A stretch of 60,823 bases of DNA from an uncultured Verrucomicrobia subdivision 3 bacterium (GCA_903918885.1 CAIXFY010000075.1:1-60823); one strand, 5' to 3'; shown: positions 43,601 to 52,219, counted from the first letter of the stretch. Notes: a model not told the origin generated them from the sequence alone. Numbers and translations: made by a program.

Positions 43601-44751
43601 ACCTTGGCGTGCTGGACACCAATCCGGCTGACCCGAATTACAATTATTACACCAACGCGCTTACGACTCCGACCACAACTGTTCTCTTTGATGGCAACGA
43701 TACCACCATCAACCAAGTTGCCTTTGGCGATGGCAATCTGGATGTGAGCGACGTTTATGTTACCTATCGCCGCTCGTTGGATCCGTCCCTGACCTGGTTC
43801 CGCCGTTTCTGGAACAACGGTCAACGCGTAGCTGATACTGGCATCATCAATCATTCCGCCAACCTCACCTCCAAGGCGTTCACCAGTGGCTCAACCCCTC
43901 AACCCAAGGTCTCGCTAAACTCTCCATATATCGGCGCCGCACCCCAAGTTAATTTCAGCGCGGGTGACATCATCGGCGCGGCTGGCCAAACGGTGCAAAT
44001 CCCCATCAACGCCACCATTTATGGCCAATATCCCTTGCGCCTGTTGATGCTAAATCTCACCGTTACTCCTTTGGATGGATCGTCCGCCCTGACGAGCCAA
44101 GTGCAATTCACTCCCAATCCGGCTCTGGGCACGCCCTACACTGTTGACTCTAAAGGTAGTGGTAATTACTCAGCCGTTTGGCTTAAAAATGCCATCTCCG
44201 GACTGATTGGCAGCACCAACATCGGCACACTGACAGTCACGATTCCCGCCACGGCTTCAGCCAACGCCGCTTATGCCGTGCATTTCGACCACGCCTCGGC
44301 CTCACCCAACGGACTTGGCTCATTCCCGAAACAGACGCTGACTGGATTGATTACGCTCAACGGTCGAACCAATTCCGTTTACCAAGATGGCATTCCTGAT
44401 TCTTGGCGGCTGCGCTGGTTCGGCACAACCAACAACCTCCTTTCCCTTTCCAATGGCTGTCCGTCCGGTGATGGCATCAATAACTTCAAGAAATACGTGG
44501 CCGGAGTTGACCCTAATACCGCCAACAATTTCCCGAGCTTGAAATCCAAAGCACCGCTTCCGAGTGGCTCCAGCTCGGCAATTCACTGGCCGACGGTCAA
44601 CGGTAAGCAATATGTCATCGAACGCTCTGCCAGCCTGTTCCCCGGCACTTGGTCGGCCATTTCTACCAACACTGGCACGGGCACGGACATGGAATACGAT
44701 GACAACTTTGGCAGTGCGGTGAAGTTCTACCGCGTGCGGATACTACCGTAA
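40669..44751 (+). CDS. Giant secreted NHL/Fn3/dockerin-like protein with FYR tail
   Basis: A 1360-residue exported protein; ATG 40669 gives a basic N-region and a hydrophobic core (LASLLLALALIPDAQAQ). Domains in order: NHL-type propeller (residues 30-390, ASPTTT-free blades such as NAPAGIALDPSGSMLFVADYN); fibronectin type III-like (about 405-490, ITLTWLAVATATNYNIKRSE); chitobiase-like strand (FYYTVDGSDP); a carbohydrate-binding-type region; and a dockerin-like Ca site (GDGNLDVSDVYVTYRRSL). Near the C-terminus are GIPDSWRLRWFG and SGDGINNFKKYVAGVDPN, a calcium-type linker frequent in these bacteria. The last 60 residues end in FYRVRILP. It starts 60 bp after the secretin, so it may be its cargo. 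Confidence 0.8.
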   Translation: MKAEILKLLRRTWCPFKINQPWLASLLLALALIPDAQAQTTVTTLAGVNGLNSIGTSGYRDGITYNYAEFNAPAGIALDPSGSMLFVADYNNSAIRVVDTVGSRGSSYTWTAYTNTDGINHPIAVAVDSSYNIFVLNHGTDALGTNGSLLEYSGAYLLDYGLNILIATNATKLTNAVAMAMDNTTNIYVIIKSNTVIRVSSPGVTTVVGVITNAGTSLRGIAVTDSGQLALTDAGNNGIWLMTPDSAAPTNSAVKFTGFHGAHDTNGPPAYAAFNRPENIIKAGGGVLVVADRYNNKVKLIDTNGVVTRLYGVNSNYWDGTTLGWQDGTVNPNEKIEQLVKPRVQGRQPYGLAMGQDSTIYITEEYYHLLREATGTGLLPPTPPPPADPSIFSITATNNPPQITLTWLAVATATNYNIKRSEGPGTEKPIASTSGLSYTDTNVFIGKTYYYVVSASNAGGESQNSREVTNMVPYFPAATPQIGYVDFPPTATPEYTSVFHPVSVYTMNNNTPIIIAESDGSPVNYYFMETPTNDFTPTNFPNSAVQTPSYVDGQNDVSLWDIYGTIQQYPDVTVWAVAPSQTNLIPSSSVSKARFRFVAGNPIVSGKNGAQFTISDPATPGADFYYTVDGSDPLISSNRFHILPLQVNNGFSIKADTLFKIRAYYANYRPSDIVSNLFTIANYHNNAISFGFADGEASSVFLASPGQTFYAPVTLTTVASPTILSLQFNIAITNATATNPVTTFSFQSMLEKPLPGVTTLSNGISGTIYEPIPPAMFVSSASVPNAINYDGSTSFSSLLFTNSNLGLLAVGWLERADATNLFNTHSQSLITYSQAHDDLFPTPVNPNGVIIGGYNIQIPVNAHSGDTYKIQIGRPSATSDGIGAAASKVVTIDAPTNGATAGGAPISALKYVTVTNFIPYLAGSVYPFRWFNAGDFGSSNLVAGDVAQVFDAAVYQVNSPVSQAPGSDFFDAMDSCGNLGVLDTNPADPNYNYYTNALTTPTTTVLFDGNDTTINQVAFGDGNLDVSDVYVTYRRSLDPSLTWFRRFWNNGQRVADTGIINHSANLTSKAFTSGSTPQPKVSLNSPYIGAAPQVNFSAGDIIGAAGQTVQIPINATIYGQYPLRLLMLNLTVTPLDGSSALTSQVQFTPNPALGTPYTVDSKGSGNYSAVWLKNAISGLIGSTNIGTLTVTIPATASANAAYAVHFDHASASPNGLGSFPKQTLTGLITLNGRTNSVYQDGIPDSWRLRWFGTTNNLLSLSNGCPSGDGINNFKKYVAGVDPNTANNFPSLKSKAPLPSGSSSAIHWPTVNGKQYVIERSASLFPGTWSAISTNTGTGTDMEYDDNFGSAVKFYRVRILP

Positions 44752-44765
44752 GTTTTTTGAAATTC

Positions 44766-44798
44766 AAAACGGCGCGTTCACAAGACGCGCCGTTTTTT
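44766..44798. terminator. Bidirectional terminator between the giant gene and DUF971
   Basis: AAAACGGCGCGT (44766-44777) and ACGCGCCGTTTT (44785-44796) form a perfect 12-bp stem with a seven-base loop, followed by TTATTTT rightwards. The leading A-run gives a T-run leftwards. It touches the DUF971 stop codon. Confidence 0.92.
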
Positions 44799-45099
44799 AT
44801 TTTCCGCTTCCCACCCGGCGCAGATATTCGTAAGAAAAAATTCCAGTATTGTGCCCGTCCGCCCAGACCGGCTGAATAGCATAGCCTCCAACCGTCAACA
44901 GCCTGACGAGTCCAAATGAATTGGCGGTATACGGCTTGGCCGGATTTTTGTAGAGATTGCCCAAAATATCCGTCTCGCCCTTGCAACCAGCGCACGGACA
45001 AGCCCGCCGCAAATTTTCCAGCGGGATAAAATCTTCGCCGCCGTCGTCCCACTTCACGGCAAGTTCCATTCCGATGTGCTGAATGTCCAGAGGTCGCAT
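44797..45099 (-). CDS. DUF971 domain protein
   Basis: A 100-residue protein matching DUF971 (gamma-butyrobetaine hydroxylase N-terminal-like). It has the zinc-binding CPCAGCKG motif near residue 35 with ENLRRACPCAGC, then GLVRLLTVGGYAIQPVWADGHNTGIFSYEYLRR, where the W-x-D-G-H-x-x-G-I-(F/Y)-x-(Y/F) pattern supplies further ligands. In other bacteria DUF971 proteins sit near Fe-S or Mrp-type genes; here the neighbour is mntH. Its role is not established. It is divergent from mntH with an 83-bp gap. Confidence 0.85.
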   Translation of the reverse strand: MRPLDIQHIGMELAVKWDDGGEDFIPLENLRRACPCAGCKGETDILGNLYKNPAKPYTANSFGLVRLLTVGGYAIQPVWADGHNTGIFSYEYLRRVGSGK

Positions 45100-45182
45100 G
45101 CCAATAGGTTATTTTCTCAATGCGCATCCGTCCACACATTCCGATTTCATTGACTCGCTGTCCGCAGCCGGTAATCTGATTT

Positions 45183-46532
45183 TTGTTGAATTCTGATGCA
45201 AACAGCACCAAGCCGCGCCGTTCCGACAGCGACATTCCCAGTCTGCCGGAATCCTACCGCACCATTCCCGTGCCAAAACATTTCAGCTTTTGGCGCAAGC
45301 TGCTGGCCTTTTCCGGTCCCGGCTATCTGGTCGCCGTCGGCTACATGGATCCAGGTAATTGGGCGACCGACCTCGCCGGCGGCTCGGCTTACGGCTACAC
45401 GTTGATGTCGGTCATCATGATTTCCAGCCTGATGGCGATACTGCTACAAATTCTCGCGGCGCGTCTGGGCATCGCGACGGGTCGCGATTTGGCTCAAGCG
45501 TGTCGCGCGGAATATTCGCGTCCAGTCAGTTTCAGTCTGTGGGTGCTGTGCGAAATAGCGATTTGCGCGTGCGACTTGGCGGAAGTTATCGGCTCGGCGG
45601 TCGCGTTAAATTTGCTTTTCAAAATCCCTTTAATCATCGGCGTCATTCTCACCACATTGGACGTGCTAGTGGTAATGCTGTTGCAGAAACGCGGCTTCCG
45701 TTATCTCGAAGCACTCGTCATCGGCCTCATCGCGCTCATCGGCATGGGGTTTCTGTTGGAATTATTTTTTTCGCAACCAAACGTCGCCGAAGTTTTCAAA
45801 GGCCTGATTCCGTCATCGCAAATCATTTCTAATCCAGGAATGCTCTTCATCGCCATTGGTATCATCGGCGCGACAGTCATGCCGCATAATTTGTATCTCC
45901 ACTCGTCCATCATCCAGACGCGCAAATACGAACAGAATACGGAAGGCAAACGCGAGGCCATTCGGTTTGCCGCGATTGACACCACCACCGCACTGACACT
46001 GGCGTTCTTCATCAACGCTGCGATCCTCATCGTCTCGGCGGCGACTTTTTACACGCGCGGCCAGCACGACGTGGCAGAAATTCAGGACGCTTATAAATTG
46101 TTAAGTCCAACGCTCGGCGTCGGCGTGGCGAGTACGGTCTTCGCGCTGGCGCTGCTCGCTTCCGGCCAAAACTCCACACTCACCGGCACGCTTGCGGGAC
46201 AAATCGTGATGGAAGGATTTTTGAACCTGCGCCTGCGCCCATGGCTGCGACGGCTCATCACGCGCGGCATCGCCATTGTTCCCGCAATCATCGTCACCGC
46301 ACTTTACGGCAATAGCGGCGTGGCAAAACTTTTGATTTTTAGCCAGGTCATCTTGAGTGTGCAACTATCTTTCGCCGTCGTGCCACTCGTGCTGTTCACC
46401 AGCGATAAAAAGCGCATGGGCGAATTTGTCAATCCGCCGTGGCTCAAATGTCTCGCCTGGTTCGTCGCCGTCGTCATCGCCGTGCTGAACGCCACCCTGC
46501 TCTACTACACGGTGCGTGATTGGATAAAATAA
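45183..46532 (+). CDS. mntH: Nramp-family divalent metal transporter
   Basis: A 449-residue membrane protein with about 11-12 helices. Two Nramp hallmarks are visible: [12 protein letters not shown] in the first helix (metal-binding Asp and Asn) and [15 protein letters not shown] in the sixth. The transporter takes up Mn(II), and possibly Fe(II), with protons. No ATG fits; the listed start is TTG 45183, and the true start may differ by a few codons (VPKHFSFW at a GTG is an alternative). It is followed 11 bp later by a universal stress protein gene. In some relatives such a domain is fused to the transporter C-terminus. Confidence 0.88.
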   Translation: MLNSDANSTKPRRSDSDIPSLPESYRTIPVPKHFSFWRKLLAFSGPGYLVAVGYMDPGNWATDLAGGSAYGYTLMSVIMISSLMAILLQILAARLGIATGRDLAQACRAEYSRPVSFSLWVLCEIAICACDLAEVIGSAVALNLLFKIPLIIGVILTTLDVLVVMLLQKRGFRYLEALVIGLIALIGMGFLLELFFSQPNVAEVFKGLIPSSQIISNPGMLFIAIGIIGATVMPHNLYLHSSIIQTRKYEQNTEGKREAIRFAAIDTTTALTLAFFINAAILIVSAATFYTRGQHDVAEIQDAYKLLSPTLGVGVASTVFALALLASGQNSTLTGTLAGQIVMEGFLNLRLRPWLRRLITRGIAIVPAIIVTALYGNSGVAKLLIFSQVILSVQLSFAVVPLVLFTSDKKRMGEFVNPPWLKCLAWFVAVVIAVLNATLLYYTVRDWIK

Positions 46533-46543
46533 CCGACCCAGTT

Positions 46544-46972
46544 ATGTATAAAAAAATTCTCATTACGCTCGAAAACGGACCAGCGGACGCCACCATCATT
46601 CCGCACGTCGCGGAATTCGCCGGCCATTTTGGCTCAGAAATTTTGTTGCTGCACGTTGCTGACGGTTTTGCCGCACGTTGTTTTGAACAATTAACACTAG
46701 CCGAGTCCGAGGAAATCAAAGAAGACCGCGCCTATCTGGAAAAAATTGCCGGAGAACTTCGCGCCAAAAAATTGGTAGTGAACACACGGCTGGCTATGGG
46801 TGATCCACCCGCCGAAATTTTAAAAATTGCCGTCGAGGAAAAATGTGATTTGATCGCCATGACCAGTCACGGTCACCGTTTTTTTGGTGATTTGTTTCAC
46901 GGCAGCACCATCACCAAAGTCCGCCACGATACGCAAATTCCCCTGCTCGTCCTGCGCGCGAAGAAAATCTAA
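46544..46972 (+). CDS. UspA-family universal stress protein
   Basis: A 142-residue alpha/beta Usp protein: MYKKILITLENGPADATIIPHV at the start, then a helix and strand pattern, VNTRLAMGDPPAEILKIAVEEKCDLIAMTSHGH near residues 75-105, and HGSTITKVRHDTQIPLLVLRAK at the end. The final G-S-x-(A/T)-x-x-V motif with G-H-x9-G-S resembles ATP-binding Usp members. ATG 46544 is the start. It forms a two-gene unit with mntH; it may be linked to metal or oxidative stress, but that is inferred from position. Confidence 0.85.
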   Translation: MYKKILITLENGPADATIIPHVAEFAGHFGSEILLLHVADGFAARCFEQLTLAESEEIKEDRAYLEKIAGELRAKKLVVNTRLAMGDPPAEILKIAVEEKCDLIAMTSHGHRFFGDLFHGSTITKVRHDTQIPLLVLRAKKI

Positions 46973-47121
46973 CATAGCCGATGCAACGGTGGCCTTGCCA
47001 CCCACCCGACCAAGGCAGTAATATAAAAATGTTCGCCTGCCTTGCCGATATGCACTACTCACCCACATCAAGCGGGACGGAAATCAGATTTGCTCCTGTA
47101 TGTGACGTCTGCTCGAGGAAT

Positions 47122-49689
47122 GTGCAAGGGTTTCTCGTCAATTTATATTTGGTGCTAATTTTAGGTGCTCTGTTGTTGGCTCCCACCTTGACTTACGGGA
47201 ATGCAACTGGGTGTCCTCTATATCCTCCGCGGCTTCCTCCGATCACAGACATCACAACGCTCCAGACACTTTACGTGGACGATTATGGCGCGAACGGAAC
47301 AGACCAGACGGACGATTTCACGAACATTCAGAACTGCATCAACGCGGCGGTGGCGAGCAAGCAGGCCACGGAAATTCGGTTCACTGCGGCCGGAACTTAT
47401 ATTCTAAACCTCAACGGTGGTGGTGCGCTGTCGCTGAACGGAGCCACCAACATCATTTTCAACGGCAACGACGCCAATATTCTGATCGAGAATATCCAGA
47501 CCAGCCTGCTGTCCGTCCAGAATTCCGATCACGTCATCGTGAAAGGGTTCACCGTTGATTACAATCCCCTGCCATTCACGCAAGGAACCATCACCGCCAT
47601 CAAGCCGAGTTACGTAACGGTGCAATTGATGCCCGGTTTTCCAAGCCTGAACCTGCCGCAGTTCACCAATGCCCCGCAGAACAATCTTTTCTTTCGCGAC
47701 CCAAACCATCCCGGGCGACCCAAGCGAAATTGCAACAACAGTCCCAGCATCCAAAAATGGACGGATCAGGGCAACAATCAGTTTAATGTTTATATAGGCA
47801 CCGACACCCAGACCGCCTCGGTCGGCGATGGTTGTATCATTACCGTGCGCGGCAATGGCCGGCCGCAGGTCATCGTCAACAGTTCAACTTGGGTCACGGT
47901 AATGAATTTTACGGCCTACACCACGCCGGCGGCATTTTTGAACAGCCTAGATAGCGATTACACCGGTTTCATCAATTGTCAGCTCCGACTGGCGGGGAAT
48001 CGCTGGCAGACGGCGATTGCAGATGACGCGCTGGCCATTCGAGGTGAACCCGGTCCGTGGTTTGAGAACTGTTACTTTGAGGCGAACGGCGATGATGGGG
48101 TTACGTTCAAGGGCAGTGGCGCACAGGCCACTTCAAAAACTTCTCCGACGGTTTACACGCTCACCGGATACGGCGGCAGTGGGGCAATTCGGCTGGCCAA
48201 GGGCAATCATTTGGTCGCCTATAGCCCAACCAACGGCTTGCCGCTCGCCGAAGCCAATATCGTGAGCGTGACCGGGTTAAATCCCTACACCGTCACCATC
48301 GACCAGTCGCTGGGCGTCGCCGCTGGCATCACCACCAACGATGCGGTCTGGTATGACACGAACGCTATGTGCAATAATTTTTTAATCCGAAACTGCACCA
48401 TCAAAGGCTCCCGCCGATTCGGTATCACCATCAGCAGTGTCAATGGCGTCGTCGAAAGCAACTACATTGAAAACTGTCAGTCCCACGCCATTGTGCTGTC
48501 TTTTGTTGACTTGAACAACGGCTTTTTAGCCAAGAACATTACCCTTCGCAACAACGTCATTAACGACGATTACCTGCAATTGACCGACCTCTTTCCCGCC
48601 GCCCATTCAATGGTCACGTCCTATATTGAAATGGCCGATCGAACTCAATTTGCGCCTTGGGAGGCACAGGAAAACATCCTGATAGAAAACAATTTTTTTG
48701 AATCCACCTTCAGCCGCAATTACCTCACCCTCCTCTGCGCGACCAACGTCACTGTTTGCAGTAATGTTTTCTTCACCGATGACCTGATAACGACCAATGC
48801 GGTTTATGCCGTGGAAGTCCGCCAGTCTTCGCAAGTGGATGTCACCGGCAACACGATTGATGACCCGCGCCTTAATGTCGGCAACGCTATTAAGATATGG
48901 GATTCGGCCAGTCAGGTGTCAGTGCAGAACAACACGGTGGTGTCGGCCGTGGTCACCAACTTATCACCGCTGGTTGACACTTGGATCAACAGTTCCGCAC
49001 CGACCACTTCCTATGGCAGCAGCACGAACCTACAGGTGCAAAACGGAACAATCCAGCAGATGGGCTTGATGAAATTTCCCGGCGGTATCGGCACCAATGC
49101 CATCCAATGGGCAAAACTCAAACTGGCAATTTATAATCCAACTCAACCTTGGGTTAATCCTCAGATTTATGCCGCCGCGAATGGAGCTTGGAGTGGAACC
49201 GTCACTTGGAACACCCAGCCTGGCATCGGAAGCTTGCTCGCCTCGAACACGGGAACTTTCACATTTCAAGATGACATTCCGTATGCCGCCACCCTACCGT
49301 TTGACGTCACCGGCTTCGTTCAGTCCCAAGGCACGAATGCGATTCCGTTCTACCTCTGGTGCAGCGCCACCAACCAGGCAGCGCTGGCGGCTAGTGAAAA
49401 CACTACTTACAACGGCCCCGTTCTTTCGGTAAAATTATCAAGTCATTTACCACCGACATTCACAGGGTTGCAAATATTCGCCGGTTCGCCGCAACTCACC
49501 GGCACGGGTTTGCCCGGACGCTTCTACGTTTTACAGGGAACCACCAATCTCTCGACGCCAGTCTGGACACCACTAGCAACCAACGCCGTTGGCGTGGATG
49601 GAATGTTTGAGTTTAATGGTTTACCCGTCAGCAATGACACTCAGCATTTTTACCGAACCACGGAACAACTGTTACCATGGTATCCGTAA
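47122..49689 (+). CDS. Secreted right-handed beta-helix protein with DNRLRE-type domain
   Basis: An exported protein of about 855 residues. A GTG at 47122, two bases after a GAGGA-like site, places a clean signal peptide (QGFLVNLYLVLILGALLLAP) at the N-terminus; an upstream ATG at 46981 would add 47 residues unlike a leader. Residues 40-600 are a parallel beta-helix, with pectate-lyase-type strands (NIIFNGNDANILIENIQ, NFLIRNCTIKGSRRFGITIS and NNTVVSAVVTNL), suggesting polysaccharide binding or cleavage. Next is a DNRLRE-like domain (LVDTWINSSAPTTSYGSSTN). The C-terminus contains GRFYVLQGTTNLSTPVWTPLATN and QHFYRTTEQLLPWYP, matching the tail of other exported proteins here. Confidence 0.82.
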   Translation: MQGFLVNLYLVLILGALLLAPTLTYGNATGCPLYPPRLPPITDITTLQTLYVDDYGANGTDQTDDFTNIQNCINAAVASKQATEIRFTAAGTYILNLNGGGALSLNGATNIIFNGNDANILIENIQTSLLSVQNSDHVIVKGFTVDYNPLPFTQGTITAIKPSYVTVQLMPGFPSLNLPQFTNAPQNNLFFRDPNHPGRPKRNCNNSPSIQKWTDQGNNQFNVYIGTDTQTASVGDGCIITVRGNGRPQVIVNSSTWVTVMNFTAYTTPAAFLNSLDSDYTGFINCQLRLAGNRWQTAIADDALAIRGEPGPWFENCYFEANGDDGVTFKGSGAQATSKTSPTVYTLTGYGGSGAIRLAKGNHLVAYSPTNGLPLAEANIVSVTGLNPYTVTIDQSLGVAAGITTNDAVWYDTNAMCNNFLIRNCTIKGSRRFGITISSVNGVVESNYIENCQSHAIVLSFVDLNNGFLAKNITLRNNVINDDYLQLTDLFPAAHSMVTSYIEMADRTQFAPWEAQENILIENNFFESTFSRNYLTLLCATNVTVCSNVFFTDDLITTNAVYAVEVRQSSQVDVTGNTIDDPRLNVGNAIKIWDSASQVSVQNNTVVSAVVTNLSPLVDTWINSSAPTTSYGSSTNLQVQNGTIQQMGLMKFPGGIGTNAIQWAKLKLAIYNPTQPWVNPQIYAAANGAWSGTVTWNTQPGIGSLLASNTGTFTFQDDIPYAATLPFDVTGFVQSQGTNAIPFYLWCSATNQAALAASENTTYNGPVLSVKLSSHLPPTFTGLQIFAGSPQLTGTGLPGRFYVLQGTTNLSTPVWTPLATNAVGVDGMFEFNGLPVSNDTQHFYRTTEQLLPWYP

Positions 49690-49710
49690 AACTGCTTATA
49701 CCTCGACTTC

Positions 49711-49741
49711 AAGCCTGCCGCTAAAGCAAGCGACAGGTCTT
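49711..49741. terminator. Imperfect hairpin between convergent beta-helix and mcsB genes
   Basis: AAGCCTGCCGCT (49711-49722) and AGCGACAGGTCTT (49729-49741) pair with a mismatch and a bulge around AAAGCA. It is near both stop codons, with no long T-run, so the terminator call is moderate. Confidence 0.5.
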
Positions 49742-49750
49742 GAGTGGAAA

Positions 49751-50824
49751 CTATTTAGTCACGGGTCGGCTTACCCCTTTGAGCCGCTCGCGCACCATGT
49801 CGGCGCGAATCAAATCGCGTTCCTCGGCTGACAGCTTGTCGGAAATCTGCTTCTGCAAATGCGCCGGCTGCGTGGTCAAAAACAGTTCATCCACCAGAGC
49901 GCGCTTGGCACCCGGAAACAAATTCAAATCCACGCCCAGCCGCAGTAGCGAAAGCAGGTTCATCGTCTCCTTGGATGAAATGCTGTGCGCATTGGCCAGA
50001 ATGCCGTAGGCGCGGCCGATGTGGTTGTAGACCGTCTTCGGTTTTTTTTCCATCAGCGATAGTCGAGCATTTTCCTCGTGCTCGATGATTTGCGCCAAAA
50101 CCTTTTCCAGCCGTTCGACGATACCGGTTTCGCTTTCGCCGAGCGTCATCTGGTTGGAAACCTGAAAGACATTTCCCAATGCTTCCGTGCCTTCACCATA
50201 GAGCCCGCGCACCGCGAGGCCGAGTTTGTTCACCGATTGGATAATCGGATTGATTTGCTCGCCAAGCACCAACCCCGGCAAATGCAGCATCGCGCTCACG
50301 CGGATGCCGGTGCCGAGATTCGTCGGGCACGCAGTCAGATAGCCGAGTTCGTTGTCGAAGGCGAAATTCAGTTTCTTCTCCAACGCGGAGTCCATCTGAT
50401 CAATGGCGTTCCATGCCTCGCGAATTTGAAAACCGGGCCGCAGCGCCTGCATTCGGAGATGATCTTCCTCGTTGATCATTACGCAGAAGGATTCCTCGCG
50501 ATTCAGCACGATGCCGCTGCCGACGCTTTTTGCGGCATGTTCGCGGCTGATGAGGTGGCGCTCGACAAGAATCTGCTTATCCAGCGGGGTTAAATTATCC
50601 ATGGACTCCGCAAAGGAATCAGCCATTTCCGGCAGCGCGCTTACTGCTGGCAAAATGGAATCCAGAATCTTCACACGTTCCGGCTTTTTGGCCCAGCCAG
50701 GAAATGATGACTCGCGCACATTACGCGCGAGTCGAACGCGGCTGGACATGACAATGCGGTCGTGCGGGCCGTGCTGCTGCGTGGCTTGCGTGGGAGAAAT
50801 TAAAAATTCGTGCAGATTTTTCAT
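49751..50824 (-). CDS. mcsB: Protein arginine kinase McsB
   Basis: Phosphorylates arginines on proteins, marking them for ClpCP in Firmicutes. The 357-residue protein has the ATP:guanido phosphotransferase fold: IVMSSRVRLARNVRESSFPG near residue 25, LNREESFCVMINEEDHLRMQ near 110 (acidic and His residues of the active site), AFDNELGYLTACPTNLGTGIRVSAML near 155-180, and QMTLGESETGIVERLEKV near 232. The C-terminal 120 residues form a helical domain typical of McsB. It overlaps mcsA by ATGA. ctsR and clpC, the usual Firmicutes partners, are not here, which is odd for phospho-Arg-directed proteolysis. Confidence 0.93.
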   Translation of the reverse strand: MKNLHEFLISPTQATQQHGPHDRIVMSSRVRLARNVRESSFPGWAKKPERVKILDSILPAVSALPEMADSFAESMDNLTPLDKQILVERHLISREHAAKSVGSGIVLNREESFCVMINEEDHLRMQALRPGFQIREAWNAIDQMDSALEKKLNFAFDNELGYLTACPTNLGTGIRVSAMLHLPGLVLGEQINPIIQSVNKLGLAVRGLYGEGTEALGNVFQVSNQMTLGESETGIVERLEKVLAQIIEHEENARLSLMEKKPKTVYNHIGRAYGILANAHSISSKETMNLLSLLRLGVDLNLFPGAKRALVDELFLTTQPAHLQKQISDKLSAEERDLIRADMVRERLKGVSRPVTK

Positions 50825-51330
50825 CGCGCAGTTTTGGTTGGGACAACGCCGGAGAGCGCCTTAATTTCGTCGCGCAATTGCGCCGCCAACTCAAAATCTT
50901 CGGTTTCGACCGCCTTGTTCAATTTTTTCTGGAGCAGTTTGAGCCGGTCGCCTGTCTCGCGCGACTTACGCAATGCTTCCGGCGTTTTTCCGATGTGGCG
51001 CGTGCCCTTGTGCATCGTTTTGAGCAGCCCGGCGAGGCCATCGGCAAAAGTCTGATAACATTCCGGACAACCGAGTCGGCCAGATTTCTTGAAATCTGCC
51101 TGCGAAAATCCGCAGCGCGGGCATTTGATTTCCAGCGCGCCCGCCGTCGGGTCGAGTTCTTGCGACGCGCCGAGGCCGAGCATCAAATCAGCCATCGCAA
51201 AGCTTGTCGGGTCGTTGACGCCCTTGGCTTTCGCGCAATCTTCACACAAATCCAGCTTTTGCATCTTTTCACCTACAATCTGGGTTAGATGCACGGTCGC
51301 CGGTTTTTCTTTGCACACGCAACAAATCAT
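50821..51330 (-). CDS. mcsA: McsA-like zinc-finger adaptor
   Basis: A 169-residue cytoplasmic protein with Cys-x-x-Cys pairs: MICCVCKEKP and LCEDCAK near the N-terminus, then KCPRCGFSQAD and GCPECYQTF near residue 90-110, which should bind zinc. The C-terminus carries a UvrB/UvrC motif (KKLNKAVETEDFELAAQLRDEI). McsA activates McsB and helps deliver substrates. It overlaps mcsB by ATGA, as in the Firmicutes arrangement. Upstream is an 82-bp gap to a membrane-protein gene on the same strand. Confidence 0.9.
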   Translation of the reverse strand: MICCVCKEKPATVHLTQIVGEKMQKLDLCEDCAKAKGVNDPTSFAMADLMLGLGASQELDPTAGALEIKCPRCGFSQADFKKSGRLGCPECYQTFADGLAGLLKTMHKGTRHIGKTPEALRKSRETGDRLKLLQKKLNKAVETEDFELAAQLRDEIKALSGVVPTKTAR

Positions 51331-51412
51331 AAATTTTCTTCTTCCATTAAATACAACTTAGCACTCGAAATAGCAAAAAAATTGGAATACCCGCTGCCGC
51401 CAGCGAACCGTG

Positions 51413-52219
51413 TTAAATCTTTTCTGCGAATGGATTTTTCTTTTCCGTCGGCTCACCGCGTTCGAGAAACATCGGACTGACGAACAAGTAAACCCAGCCA
51501 ATGACCAAATGCATACCAAACACGAAGCATAGCTGAACCAAGTCAATCGCCGCGCCATCATACAGCAACAAGGCTGCAGACATGACTGCCGCGCCCGGCA
51601 TCAGCGCCGCCGCCGCCAGCTTCCAGCTCGCGCAAAAACCCAGGTCGCGGTTGGCGAAAAAGCTGATGAGCCACACGGGTAAAAAATAAACCGATGCCAA
51701 AGCGAACCAAATTACCAGCATACCGAAGAAAGTTCCGATGGCGGCCAATCCAAGAATATTTGGTGCCCACGCGCCCCACGCTGGCCTCGCCTCGCGCTGG
51801 TTGGCAGAAATAAAATAGCCGCTCGGATAATTCAGTTCTGCTGCGCCAAAAAGCGAGACGATTTCCACGGTGTCGCGGCCGAATTCAAATTGAAAGTCCG
51901 CTGGCGAACGGAGTTTGCCGCCGTGTTCCACATCCACGCTCACGGCGAAAATTTTTCCCTCCGCCAGCAGCGCTGGCGAATCGTTGCGCCAGTCTAGCCG
52001 ACCGCCGTGAATTGCGCCCATGTCCGGCAAGGTGTTGATGGTGGAATCAATCACCGGAAAAATTCCGTCGGCCAAAAGCCAAGTTACCGCCGCAGCGGCG
52101 AATAGCGCGAACACGCTCTGCATGATGAACAGCCGCTCAAAAGAGGCGTTGGCAAACGCCGCCACGCCCCGCGGCGTCAGCGGTTCCCAAGCGAAGGAAT
52201 TTTTACCAAGCGCACTCAC
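51413..52219 (-). CDS. Multi-pass membrane protein, unknown function
   Basis: A 268-residue membrane protein with four to five hydrophobic segments (FALFAAAAVTWLLADGIFPV, IGTFFGMLVIWFALASVYFL, ALMPGAAVMSAALLLY and VFGMHLVIGWVYLFVSPM). A polar region of 80 residues (residues 60-140) follows the first helix and is likely outside, with VEHGGKLRSPADFQFEFGR. I recognise no family. It lies between DUF6941 and mcsA in a leftward operon, 33 bp after the former. Confidence 0.6.
   Translation of the reverse strand: MSALGKNSFAWEPLTPRGVAAFANASFERLFIMQSVFALFAAAAVTWLLADGIFPVIDSTINTLPDMGAIHGGRLDWRNDSPALLAEGKIFAVSVDVEHGGKLRSPADFQFEFGRDTVEIVSLFGAAELNYPSGYFISANQREARPAWGAWAPNILGLAAIGTFFGMLVIWFALASVYFLPVWLISFFANRDLGFCASWKLAAAALMPGAAVMSAALLLYDGAAIDLVQLCFVFGMHLVIGWVYLFVSPMFLERGEPTEKKNPFAEKI

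Noticed and set aside
46981-47121. ATG start for the beta-helix gene
   Set aside because: It would place 47 polar residues, several Cys, before the signal peptide; the GTG at 47122 has a near-perfect leader.
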